A stretch of 64,000 bases of DNA from Phytobacter ursingii (GTDB taxonomy: Bacteria; Pseudomonadota; Gammaproteobacteria; Enterobacterales; Enterobacteriaceae), in the NCBI GenBank assembly GCA_901456055.1, contig CABDWT010000001.1, forward strand, positions 62,001-126,000. Direction: 5' to 3'. Below are positions 18,129-27,410 of the stretch, in pieces. The notes below the pieces were generated by a model that was not told where the DNA came from, did not search any database, and was given only the letters and a program-made list of their open reading frames with translations. The translations under genes and the position numbers were made by a program. Numbering within the stretch: position 1 is the first letter of the stretch; each line of letters begins with the position of its first letter.

Positions 18129-19561
18129 TATTCATCCTCCTCCATCACCCAGGTGTCTTTCGTGCCACCCCCTTGCGAGGAGTTCACCACCAGCGAGCCT
18201 TCGGTCAGCGCCACGCGGGTCAGCCCGCCTGGCACCAGCCTTATCTCTTCGCCGTACAGCGCAAACGGGCGCAGGTCAATGTGGCGTGGGGCCAGCCCTT
18301 CCTCGACAAAGGTCGGGCAGGTAGAGAGCGCCAGCGTGTTTTGCGCAATGTAATTACCGGGGTTCGCCAGCAGACGCTGACGGAATGCATCGATTTGCGC
18401 CCGGGTTGAGCGGGGGCCGACCAGCATGCCGTAGCCGCCCGCGCCGTGGACCTCTTTCACCACCATCTCATCCAGATGGCCCAGTACGTAACTCAAATCT
18501 TCGGCTTTACGGCACTGCCAGGTGGGAATGTTGCCGAGGATGGGTTCCTCAGAAAGGTAAAAGCGAATCATGTCCGGCACGTACGGATAGATGGATTTGT
18601 CATCCGCCACGCCGGTGCCAATCGCATTGGCCAGCACCACGCCGCCCGCACGATAGACCGACAGCAAACCCGGTACCCCCAGCATTGAATCGGAACGAAA
18701 TGCCAGTGGGTCGAGGAAGGCATCGTCAATACGGCGATAGATAACATCGACCCGACACGGACCTTCGGTGGTGCGCATATAAACGCCGCCTTCTTTGACG
18801 AACAGGTCAGCGCTTTCAACCAACTCCACCCCCATCTGCTGGGCAAGAAAACTGTGTTCAAAGTAGGCGCTGTTAAAACGTCCGGGTGTGAGTACCACCA
18901 CACAGGGGTCATCAACGTAAGTGCTTTCACGCAGGGTTTGTAGCAGGTAACTGGGATAGCGCTCAACCGGCGCGATATGCGAACTGGCGAACAGATCCGG
19001 GTACAGACGCATCATCATCTTGCGGTTTTCCAGCATGTAAGAGACGCCGGATGGGGTGCGCAGATTATCTTCCAGCACGTAGTAGCCGCCATCACTGTCG
19101 CGGACCATATCGATGCCAGTGATATGGGCATAAATATTGTTGTGCAGATCGACGCCCTGCATACAGGGTTGATATTGCTCGTTGGCGAGCACCTGCTCAC
19201 GGGGGACTATACCGGCATTGAGAATATGCTGGTGGTGGTAGATATCATACAAGAACGCGTTGAGAGCTTTTACCCGCTGGCGTATTCCTGCATCAAGCAT
19301 CCGCCATTCATGGGCCGGAATGATGCGTGGCACGCTGTCGAATGGAATTAAACGCTCCGTTCCTCCTTCTTCACCGTAAACATTAAACGTAATGCCGACG
19401 CGGTGAAACAGCAGTTCCGCCTGCTCTTTCTTCTGGTGAATGGCATGCTGGTCAGTTTGCTGTAACCACTGCCACCAGGCGTCATAATGCTGGCGTTGCC
19501 GACCTTCTGCGGTGAGCATTTCATCGTAGTAAGGCGCGCTCGGAAGCGTCATTTTTATCAT
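18128..19561 (-). CDS. Circularly permuted ATP-grasp protein, predicted peptide/amide ligase
   Basis: A 477-residue protein with two joined domains of the CP_ATPgrasp family. Visible motifs are EQYQPCMQGVDLHNNIYAHI, ITGIDMVRDSDGGYYVLEDN, the VVVLTPGRFNSAYFEHSF stretch, KEVHGAGGYGMLVGP and DLRPFALYGEEIRLVPGGLT. These include the acidic and Asn residues expected for Mg-ATP binding. It should make an amide or peptide bond using ATP; the product is unknown. The start at 19561 (MIKMTLPSAPYYDEMLTAEG) lies 6 bases after AGGGG; the frame extends upstream, but those residues are not conserved-looking. First gene of the Anbu operon. Confidence 0.9.
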   Translation of the reverse strand: MIKMTLPSAPYYDEMLTAEGRQRQHYDAWWQWLQQTDQHAIHQKKEQAELLFHRVGITFNVYGEEGGTERLIPFDSVPRIIPAHEWRMLDAGIRQRVKALNAFLYDIYHHQHILNAGIVPREQVLANEQYQPCMQGVDLHNNIYAHITGIDMVRDSDGGYYVLEDNLRTPSGVSYMLENRKMMMRLYPDLFASSHIAPVERYPSYLLQTLRESTYVDDPCVVVLTPGRFNSAYFEHSFLAQQMGVELVESADLFVKEGGVYMRTTEGPCRVDVIYRRIDDAFLDPLAFRSDSMLGVPGLLSVYRAGGVVLANAIGTGVADDKSIYPYVPDMIRFYLSEEPILGNIPTWQCRKAEDLSYVLGHLDEMVVKEVHGAGGYGMLVGPRSTRAQIDAFRQRLLANPGNYIAQNTLALSTCPTFVEEGLAPRHIDLRPFALYGEEIRLVPGGLTRVALTEGSLVVNSSQGGGTKDTWVMEEDE

Positions 19562-19775
19562 TGTCATCCCCTGCATTCCGCTTGATGAAGATAGAGTTAA
19601 AATGCAGAAAACATGCCAGCGCATCAAAAGCGCGGCTTATCACGCCATCGCGATGTGGAGTGCACCGTTATGAGGAGCCGCGTGCGTAAAAACGCACCAG
19701 AATGACTTAAAGGCGGCAGAAAAAGAGGAAAGTTGGTGCAAGTGTAAAGATGGCTGCACCAGGTGGAAAAGGGCT

Positions 19776-19975
19776 GAGGGATTCCCGGTCATATTATGTT
19801 TTCAGCGATGACACCGTGTAATGAGAATACAACCGTGACAGCGATGACAGGGGCTGGCTGAAAATCGATGAGGCGTTGACGGCTGACCGGGGCCGCCCGC
19901 AGGGACGCTGTACCGCGCCAGCGGCGATTTTCCTGGCCGGGAGCCCGGGTTGCCAGGGTGAGGGGACCGATCGTG
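19776..19975 (+). repeat. Modular dispersed repeat, copy A (partial)
   Basis: Shares a left module (CAGCGATGACACCGTGTAAT, through GAAAATCGATGAGGCGTTGA) and the stretch GGCGATTTTCCTGGCCGGGA with copies at 25.4 and 35.4 kb. It lacks the right-hand module. It fills most of the 513-bp gap between the ATP-grasp and ygbA genes. Short minus-strand frames inside it recur in the other copies and look spurious. Confidence 0.85.
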
Positions 19976-20074
19976 CTCGCATTTTTGTGGGGATTCCTCT
20001 CGGAAAAGGGGGAATAAAGAGTTCGCCTGACTTGCTTAAAGATGTAAAATAAATACCTCTTTAAGGGGGCCACC

Positions 20075-20419
20075 ATGACGGCAAAACGCATTAACCGCGA
20101 AAAACTGACCATTCGCAAGATGATTGCGCTTTACCAGCAACACTGTCCGCAGGCTGTGGCGGATGATGCGCACTATCAGGCGTTGAATGATTTCGCCGAT
20201 AAACGGCTGGATAAATGTTTTTTTGGCGAAGAAAAACCAGCCTGCAAACAATGCCCTGTGCACTGTTACCCGCCTGCTAAACGTGAAGAGATGAAACAGA
20301 TTATGCGCTGGGCAGGGCCGCGGATGCTGTGGCGACACCCTGTTTTGACCATCCGTCATCTGATTGATGACAAACGTCCTGTTCCCGAACTGCCGGAAAA
20401 ATACCGCCCTAAAAAATAA
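20075..20419 (+). CDS. ygbA: YgbA family cysteine-motif protein
   Basis: A 114-residue basic protein. Four cysteines (Cys48, Cys57, Cys60, Cys64 in CFFGEEKPACKQCPVHC) suggest a metal site. The family is known as nitrous-oxide/nitrosative-stress-responsive; E. coli ygbA is regulated by NsrR and is linked to recovery from NO. In E. coli ygbA lies close to fhlA and hypE, so its position here marks the end of the conserved hyp locus. The ATG follows AAGGGGGCCACC. It converges on the Mop-domain gene. Confidence 0.85.
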   Translation: MTAKRINREKLTIRKMIALYQQHCPQAVADDAHYQALNDFADKRLDKCFFGEEKPACKQCPVHCYPPAKREEMKQIMRWAGPRMLWRHPVLTIRHLIDDKRPVPELPEKYRPKK

Positions 20420-20448
20420 CGCCGTGGCGGGCACGACGTTATGACCTT

Positions 20449-20877
20449 TCAGGCGCGTGTGGCAATAAGAATGGAGGAGGCTTTAATGAGAGCAATCACC
20501 CGTTTGCCGGGAGACAGCTCCAATGCTTCACAACTTTCATTGGTCACCACCGCCACCAGTTCAAAACCGGCGTCTGTTTTCACCTGCACCGTCGCGTTTA
20601 CTGCACCTTCGGTCACCGCGCTAACCGCGCCAGCGAACTGATTGCGGGCGGAAAATTTCAGGCCGCACTCTTCGGTCGCCAGTGTGACCCACGGCGCTTT
20701 TATCAGCGCGATGGCTTCTTTCCCGGGATTCAGGCCCAACGCTTCTTTACTGCTGGATGTGACGATAGCGACAAGTTTTGCACCCCCGTCCAGTATTAAC
20801 TCCACCTCATCGTTCACCGCGCCGTGTGCGGTTACGCTGACTTTACCGACGAGCTGATTACGTGCTGAAACAGCCAT
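20449..20877 (-). CDS. Molybdate-binding protein with two tandem Mop (TOBE) domains
   Basis: 142 residues made of two 70-residue Mop repeats. The repeats are SARNQLVGKVSVTAHGAVND (about 4-70) and SARNQFAGAVSAVTEGAVNA (about 75-140); each ends in LNPGKEAIALIKAPWV or LSPGKRVIALIKASSI. Tandem Mop proteins (ModG-like) bind molybdate oxyanions at subunit interfaces and act as cytoplasmic Mo storage or buffering proteins. It occupies the place where E. coli has fhlA, next to hypE and in the same locus as a molybdo-formate dehydrogenase. It has its own AGGC-type site and a 128-bp gap to hypE. Confidence 0.88.
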   Translation of the reverse strand: MAVSARNQLVGKVSVTAHGAVNDEVELILDGGAKLVAIVTSSSKEALGLNPGKEAIALIKAPWVTLATEECGLKFSARNQFAGAVSAVTEGAVNATVQVKTDAGFELVAVVTNESCEALELSPGKRVIALIKASSILIATRA

Positions 20878-21005
20878 ATTGCCTCCAGAAGAGTGAGAAA
20901 GAGTCAGTTATCTCAGGTCAGGGCGGGTTTATCCATAACCATTTTCTTATCATGGGTATTATCGTGGCGCCGAAGGCTTTCCGTTTCTCCGGCGCGGACA
21001 CGACA

Positions 21006-22016
21006 TTAACAAATCCGGGGCAGGGGCTCGGCGTGCGGTAAGTCGAGAATTCGTTTCACCCCATACAAGCCTGCCAGCCGCACACCTTTTCGTTCGACCA
21101 CTTCGCCGATGATCGCGGCATCCTGGCCGAGGGGATGCGCCCGTAACCGGGCAAGAACCTGCTGTGCCGCCTGGCGCTGTACGGCAATCACCAGCTTGCC
21201 TTCATTGGCAAAGTTCAGCGCGTCCAGCCCCAATAACTCGCAGACGCCGCGCACCGCCGTTTTCACCGGCAGGTCACGCTCATTGAGTTCGATACCATAA
21301 CCGCTGGCGGCGGCGAATTCATGCACCACGGCGTTGACGCCGCCGCGCGTGGCATCACGCAACGCCTTCACGCCGGGAATATCGCGCAACTGCTGAATCA
21401 ACGGGGTTAACACCGCGCAATCGCTGGTCAGTTCTCCGTCCAGCCCCAGTTGTTCGCGCAAATTGAGAATGGTCGCTCCGTGATCGCCGAGTGTACCGCT
21501 AACCAGCAGCACATCACCGGCCTCAAGGGTGCTGGCGCCCCAGCGAATATTGGCTGGAATGGCGCCAATGCCTGCCGTATTGATAAACAGTTTATCCGCC
21601 GCCCCGCGCTGCACGACCTTAGTATCGCCGGTAACAATGGCGATATCCGCACGACGCGCCGTTGCCGCCATGCTGGTGACCACGGCTTTCAGGGTCTCCA
21701 TCGACAGGCCTTCTTCAAGAATAAAGCCGCAGGAGAGATAGCGGGGAATGGCGCCGCTTACCGCCACATCGTTCGCCGTGCCGCAAACCGAGAGCTTGCC
21801 GATGTCGCCGCCGGGGAAGAACAGCGGGTCAATAACGTAGCTGTCGGTGGAAAAAGCCAGTCGATCGCCGCTGGCGGCGAGGGCCGCAAGGTCAAGACGC
21901 GCCTGATCTTCCTGTTCACTGAGCCATGGATTTGCGAAGGCGTCGATAAAAAGTTGACTGATAAGCTGTTGCATCGCCTGACCGCCGCTGCCATGCGCCA
22001 GTTGGACTTCATTCAT
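21006..22016 (-). CDS. hypE: Hydrogenase maturation protein HypE (carbamoyl dehydratase)
   Basis: 336 residues, the usual length. HypE converts the thiocarbamate on its C-terminal cysteine to thiocyanate and supplies the CN ligands of the NiFe site. The sequence ends PRIC, giving the required terminal Cys, and carries the PurM-type ATP site (FSTDSYVIDPLFFPGGDIGK, VTGDTKVV). The start at 22016 overlaps the hypD stop as ATGA; an ATG three codons earlier is less likely. Last gene of hypABCDE. In E. coli fhlA follows; here it does not. Confidence 0.97.
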   Translation of the reverse strand: MNEVQLAHGSGGQAMQQLISQLFIDAFANPWLSEQEDQARLDLAALAASGDRLAFSTDSYVIDPLFFPGGDIGKLSVCGTANDVAVSGAIPRYLSCGFILEEGLSMETLKAVVTSMAATARRADIAIVTGDTKVVQRGAADKLFINTAGIGAIPANIRWGASTLEAGDVLLVSGTLGDHGATILNLREQLGLDGELTSDCAVLTPLIQQLRDIPGVKALRDATRGGVNAVVHEFAAASGYGIELNERDLPVKTAVRGVCELLGLDALNFANEGKLVIAVQRQAAQQVLARLRAHPLGQDAAIIGEVVERKGVRLAGLYGVKRILDLPHAEPLPRIC

Positions 22017-23134
22017 ACTTCGCACTCCTGAGCACGATATTGATACCAGGCGGCGCAGGCGCCCTCGGAGGAGACCATCAGTGCGCCAAACGCGGTTTGT
22101 GGATTACAGGTATTACCGAAAAGCGGGCACTGGTGCGGTTTGCATTTACCGGTCAGCACTTCGCCGCAACGTGCGCGCGGGTCATCACAGGTTTGCTGAG
22201 GCGCTGGGTTAAAGTGGGCTTCGGCGTCAAAGCGCTGGTACGGCGCGGTTAAGCGCACCCCGGAATCGCCAATCAGCCCCAGCCCGCGCCATTCGCTGTC
22301 GCCCTGGACTGCAAATACCTCGCTGATGGCCTGCTGCGCCAGGCGGTTGCCTTCGTCCGGCACCACGCGGCGGTACTGGTTTTCTACCTGATGACGGGCG
22401 CTGATTTTCTGCTCCACCAGCATTAATACGCCTTGCAACAGATCGAGTGGTTCAAAACCGGCCACCACCAGAGGACGCTGGAATTCCCCGGCGATAAAAC
22501 CATAGGCATCGGTGCCGATGACCATGCTGACGTGGCCCGGGGCAAGAAACGCATCGATACCATTATCCGGCTCCTCCAGCAGGCTACGCAGGGTGGGGAT
22601 AATGGTGATGTGCTGGCAGAAAAAGAAAAAGTTACTGACATCCTGCCGCTTTGCCTGTTGCAGCGTGATGGCGGTGGCAGGCATGGTGGTTTCGAAGCCG
22701 AGGCCAAAAAAGACCACTTTACGCTGTGGGTTCTGTTTTGCCAGGGCCAGCGCATCCAGCGGGGAATAGACGATACGCACGTCCGCCCCGCGCGCTTTCG
22801 CCTGTAACAGGGAGCCGTTTTTTCCCGGTACCCGCATCGCGTCGCCAAAGGTGCAGAAGATCACCTCCGGATGGCTGGCGATCTCCACGCACGTATCAAT
22901 GCGTCCCATTGGCAGGACACATACCGGGCAGCCCGGACCGTGGATAAATTCGATGTTTTCCGGCAATAACTGGTCGAGTCCGAACTTAAAGATGGCATGG
23001 GTGTGCCCGCCACAGACCTCCATCACGCGTAGCGGGCGCTTCGCGGTATAACTGAGCAGTGCGGCCCGCTCACGCAGGTGCGCGATAAGCTGCATGACCT
23101 GTTCCGGCGCGCGGTATTCATCCACAAAACGCAT
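22013..23134 (-). CDS. hypD: Hydrogenase maturation factor HypD
   Basis: A 373-residue Fe-S protein that, with HypC, assembles the Fe(CN)2CO unit. Key motifs are present: EVCGGHTHAIFKFGLDQLLP, HGPGCPVCVLPMGRID and the C-terminal four-cysteine cluster region (CDDPRARCGEVLTGKCKPHQ, then CPLFGNTCNP). It overlaps hypC by one base and hypE by four, so it belongs to the tightly coupled hyp operon. Confidence 0.97.
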   Translation of the reverse strand: MRFVDEYRAPEQVMQLIAHLRERAALLSYTAKRPLRVMEVCGGHTHAIFKFGLDQLLPENIEFIHGPGCPVCVLPMGRIDTCVEIASHPEVIFCTFGDAMRVPGKNGSLLQAKARGADVRIVYSPLDALALAKQNPQRKVVFFGLGFETTMPATAITLQQAKRQDVSNFFFFCQHITIIPTLRSLLEEPDNGIDAFLAPGHVSMVIGTDAYGFIAGEFQRPLVVAGFEPLDLLQGVLMLVEQKISARHQVENQYRRVVPDEGNRLAQQAISEVFAVQGDSEWRGLGLIGDSGVRLTAPYQRFDAEAHFNPAPQQTCDDPRARCGEVLTGKCKPHQCPLFGNTCNPQTAFGALMVSSEGACAAWYQYRAQECEV

Positions 23135-23406
23135 TATCTCTCCTCACCAAACAGCAGCGCGCCCACATCCGACTCGACATCGTACATATTTTGCAGTGCC
23201 GCCAGCGTTTCGCGGGCCTCGTCTTCGTTTATCACGCTCATGGCGAAGCCCACGTGCACCAGCACCCACTGCCCAAGACGAGAATGCCCCGCTTCATCCG
23301 TGCTGCCCACCAGCGTTAAGTCGACATCGCGCTGTATGCCGCAGACATCGACTTTTGCCTGATTACCTTCAATGGCGCTAATTTGTCCCGGAACGCCTAT
23401 GCACAT
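23134..23406 (-). CDS. hypC: Hydrogenase maturation chaperone HypC
   Basis: A 90-residue OB-fold chaperone. The start [15 protein letters not shown] at 23406 leaves the essential Cys2 exposed after Met removal, so this ATG is preferred over one nine codons upstream. HypC carries the Fe(CN)2CO fragment to the hydrogenase large-subunit precursor. It is the generalist HypC found in hyp operons rather than HybG. Its start overlaps the hypB end by 10 bp and its stop touches hypD. Confidence 0.95.
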   Translation of the reverse strand: MCIGVPGQISAIEGNQAKVDVCGIQRDVDLTLVGSTDEAGHSRLGQWVLVHVGFAMSVINEDEARETLAALQNMYDVESDVGALLFGEER

Positions 23407-24269
23407 CGTTGGGTCTCCAGCCAGTCCAGCCATCTGTCCATCCCTTCGCCGCTGGTGGCGGAAACCAGGAATACCTCAATCGACGGATTCACTTCGCGGG
23501 CATACGCGAGGCATTTTTCGACATCAAATTTGAGGTAAGGCAGCAGGTCGATTTTATTGAGAAGCATGATGGAGGCCGCAGCAAACATATGCGGGTATTT
23601 CAGCGGCTTGTCTTCGCCTTCGGTCACCGACAGCACGGCGACTTTGTGACGTTCGCCGAGATCAAAACTGGCCGGGCAAACCAGGTTGCCGACGTTTTCG
23701 ATAAACAGAATGCCATTGTCCGCCAGCGGCAGGCGTGGTGCGGCGTCGGCAATCATTTGTGCATCCAGATGACACCCCTTGCCGGTATTCACCTGAATCG
23801 CCGGCGTGCCAGTCTCGCGGATACGCGCGGCATCGTTAACGGTTTGCTGATCCCCTTCGATAACCGCACAGGGCACACGGGCGTTCAGACGGGTCAGGGT
23901 TTCGGTCAGCAGGGTGGTTTTACCGGAACCGGGGCTGGAGACCAGATTCAACACTAGCTGGTGTCTGGCGGTGAAGCGGGCGCGGTTATGCGCGGCGATG
24001 CGATTGTTTTTATCTAACACATCGATTTCCACTTCCAGCATCCGCCGCTGGCTCATGCCTGGCGCGTGGGTTCCGGCTGCGCCGTGACCGTAATGTAAAT
24101 CACCATTTTCTGCCGCCGTCGGGCTGAAATTGTCGGTCTTGACGCCTGTGATTTTCATTGTCGGACGAGCCGCAGGAGCAAAAGGCGCGCTGCGAAACGC
24201 GGAATGGGGATTATGCTCGTCGCCCTCGATGTAGAGGTTACCTTCCTGACAACCACATGTCGTACACAT
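23397..24269 (-). CDS. hypB: Hydrogenase nickel-insertion GTPase HypB
   Basis: 290 residues. The N-terminal CxxCxC nickel site is present (MCTTCGCQ: Cys2, Cys5, Cys7), followed by a linker to about residue 100. The SIMIBI GTPase domain contains the P-loop [11 protein letters not shown], the VIEGDQQT switch region, the [18 protein letters not shown] metal loop and NKIDLL for guanine. HypB works with HypA to load Ni into the large subunit. It lies 3 bp after hypA. Confidence 0.97.
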   Translation of the reverse strand: MCTTCGCQEGNLYIEGDEHNPHSAFRSAPFAPAARPTMKITGVKTDNFSPTAAENGDLHYGHGAAGTHAPGMSQRRMLEVEIDVLDKNNRIAAHNRARFTARHQLVLNLVSSPGSGKTTLLTETLTRLNARVPCAVIEGDQQTVNDAARIRETGTPAIQVNTGKGCHLDAQMIADAAPRLPLADNGILFIENVGNLVCPASFDLGERHKVAVLSVTEGEDKPLKYPHMFAAASIMLLNKIDLLPYLKFDVEKCLAYAREVNPSIEVFLVSATSGEGMDRWLDWLETQRCA

Positions 24270-24272
24270 TGC

Positions 24273-24620
24273 TCACTCCTCGATTTCCAGCCGCTGGATC
24301 TGCATGCCGTCGTCGGCGACGATGTGCAAATTATCGCTGCTGCATTGTGGGCAGCGACGCACGTGCTGGCTTAGTAAGGTCACGTATTGCTGGCAGCTTT
24401 CGCACCAGCATTCCGCCTGTTGTTCTTCGATGTGCAGTGTACAGCCCTCTGCCAGGGTGCCACGGCAGACCAGATCAAAACAAAACGTCAATGCAGCAGG
24501 TTCCACACAGGAAAATGCGCCAACTTTGATCCAGACCTCAGTTACGCGTCGGGCGGCGTGCTGTTTTGCCTGTTGTTCAATAATTTCCAGCGCGCGCTGG
24601 CACAGGGTAATTTCATGCAT
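24273..24620 (-). CDS. hypA: Hydrogenase nickel metallochaperone HypA
   Basis: A 115-residue protein. The N-terminal MHE nickel-binding motif (MHEITLCQRALEIIEQQAKQ) and the zinc site with two CxxC pairs (CWCESCQQ and CPQCSS) are present. It delivers Ni with HypB. In E. coli hypA is the HypA of hydrogenase-3, while HybF serves hydrogenase-2, which makes its survival without hyc genes notable. The start follows GAGGAGGC. A sigma54 promoter lies 29 bp upstream. Confidence 0.95.
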   Translation of the reverse strand: MHEITLCQRALEIIEQQAKQHAARRVTEVWIKVGAFSCVEPAALTFCFDLVCRGTLAEGCTLHIEEQQAECWCESCQQYVTLLSQHVRRCPQCSSDNLHIVADDGMQIQRLEIEE

Positions 24621-24648
24621 ACTGCCTCCTCATTAATCAGGCGCGTGT

Positions 24649-24664
24649 TGCAATAACAATGCCA
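24649..24664 (-). promoter_or_regulatory. Sigma54 promoter upstream of hypA
   Basis: On the minus strand TGGCATTGTTATTGCA has the -24 GG and -12 GC exactly 10 bases apart and fits TGGCAY-N5-TTGCA. It matches the FhlA-dependent sigma54 promoter expected at this place in E. coli. The activator gene fhlA is not in this window. Confidence 0.8.
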
Positions 24665-24856
24665 GGGTTCTTCGCTTTATTACGGCGAGGATCAAGGCGT
24701 TAATACCTTGTTTTCCGGCAAAATGGCCGCCGCTGATGGTTCCGGATATTTCATTGATGACGAAAATGACGATCGCGAATTTCCCGGACGTCAAAAATGA
24801 CCAGGCGACAATTTATTTACCGGGTAAATACCACCAGTGGGTGGCGAGGAGAGAAG

Positions 24857-25330
24857 GTGACAGACGTATTGCTCTGTGTAGGTAACAGCATGATGGGTGA
24901 CGATGGCGCAGGCCCGTTACTGGCGGAGATGTGCACGGCGAACCCAGCTGGAAACTGGCAGGTGATTGATGGGGGAAGCGCGCCCGAAAACGACGTGGTG
25001 GCGATCCGCGAGCTTCGTCCCGACAGGCTGTTGATTGTCGATGCGACAGACATGGGGCTGAACCCCGGTGAGATTCGTATTGTCGATCCGGACGATATTG
25101 CCGAGATGTTCCTGATGACCACCCATAATATGCCGCTCAATTATCTGATCGATCAGGTAAAAGAGGATGTAGGCGAGGTGATTTTCCTGGGCATTCAGCC
25201 GGATATCGTCGGTTTTTATTACCCGATGACGCCTCCGGTAAAAGAGGCGGTGGAAACTGTCTATGCGCGCCTTGCCACCTGGCAGGGTAATGGCGGGTTT
25301 GCGCAGCTGGAAGCTGAAGACGAGGAGTAG
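24857..25330 (+). CDS. hycI: Hydrogenase-3 large-subunit maturation peptidase HycI, without its hyc operon
   Basis: 157 residues starting at GTG 24857 (MTDVLLCVGNSMMGDDGAGP), preceded by GAGGAGAGAAG; upstream in-frame ATG codons lack homology. The family's Ni-binding acidic and His residues are present (Asp16 in GDDGAGP, VDATDMG, TTHNMPLNYLI). HycI removes the C-terminal tail of HycE after Ni insertion. In E. coli it is the last gene of hycABCDEFGHI; here it starts 236 bp from hypA and none of hycA-H is present. It appears intact, so it is either recently orphaned or used for another large subunit. Confidence 0.93.
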   Translation: MTDVLLCVGNSMMGDDGAGPLLAEMCTANPAGNWQVIDGGSAPENDVVAIRELRPDRLLIVDATDMGLNPGEIRIVDPDDIAEMFLMTTHNMPLNYLIDQVKEDVGEVIFLGIQPDIVGFYYPMTPPVKEAVETVYARLATWQGNGGFAQLEAEDEE

Positions 25331-25338
25331 GCGTCGTT

Positions 25339-25970
25339 TGTACCCTCACCCCGACCCTCTGCCTGAAAGGGAGAGGGAGGAGAAAACCGCCACCCCAGCC
25401 TGCTCGATCGGTCCCCTCTCCACGGGTCTGAGGGATTCCCAGTAATATTACGTTTTACAGCGATAACACCGCGTAATGAGAATAAAACAGTGACAGCGAT
25501 GACAGGGTCCGGCTGAAAATCGATGAGGCGTTGACGGCTGACCGGGGCCGCCCGCAGGGAAGCGGGCGGAGGGGATAGCCTGCAAGGACGCAGGCTGGTC
25601 CCCGACCCGAAAGTCAGACGGCATAAGGCGACAAAATTGCCGGGAGCAATTTTGAATAGCGCTTGCGCTAGCCCCGTAGGGGTGAGCCCCAGGGATGGGG
25701 CGAATAATGGACCGCGCCAGCGGCGATTTTCCTGGCCGGGAGCCCGGGTCGCCAGGGTGGTGGCGGTGAGCCACCCTGGCACGTTCACGGGTTCTGTCGC
25801 GATAGAAAAGCAAAGAACATTAGGTGAACGGAATGACCACCAGAGCCGCATTTTACCCCTCACCCCGGCCCTCTCCCTGAAAGGGAGAGGGAGAAAACCG
25901 CCACTTCCGGCCTGCTCGAACGATCCCCTCGCCCCTTCGGGGAGAGGATTAGGGGGAGGGGATACCCTGG
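25339..25970 (+). repeat. Modular dispersed repeat, copy B (longest)
   Basis: Fills the gap between hycI and ascB. It starts and ends with palindromic GGGAGAGGG / CCCTCTCCC hairpins. Between them are a left module (TTACAGCGATAACACCGCGT and following), a roughly 200-bp insert found only here (GGGATAGCCTGCAAGGACGC, then AGCGCTTGCGCTAGCCCCGT), a GAGCCCGGGTCGCCAGGGTG palindromic module and a right module (ACGTTCACGGGTTCTGTCGC and following). Copies A and C lack different modules. Confidence 0.88.
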
Positions 25971-25973
25971 CAC

Positions 25974-27401
<1,428 letters not shown>

Positions 27402-27410
27402 TTACCTCGC

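Noticed and set aside
25448-25863. Minus-strand frames in the modular repeat, shared by the three copies
   Set aside because: Frames differ in extent between copies, are Arg/Pro-rich and lack start signals. They reflect repeat sequence.
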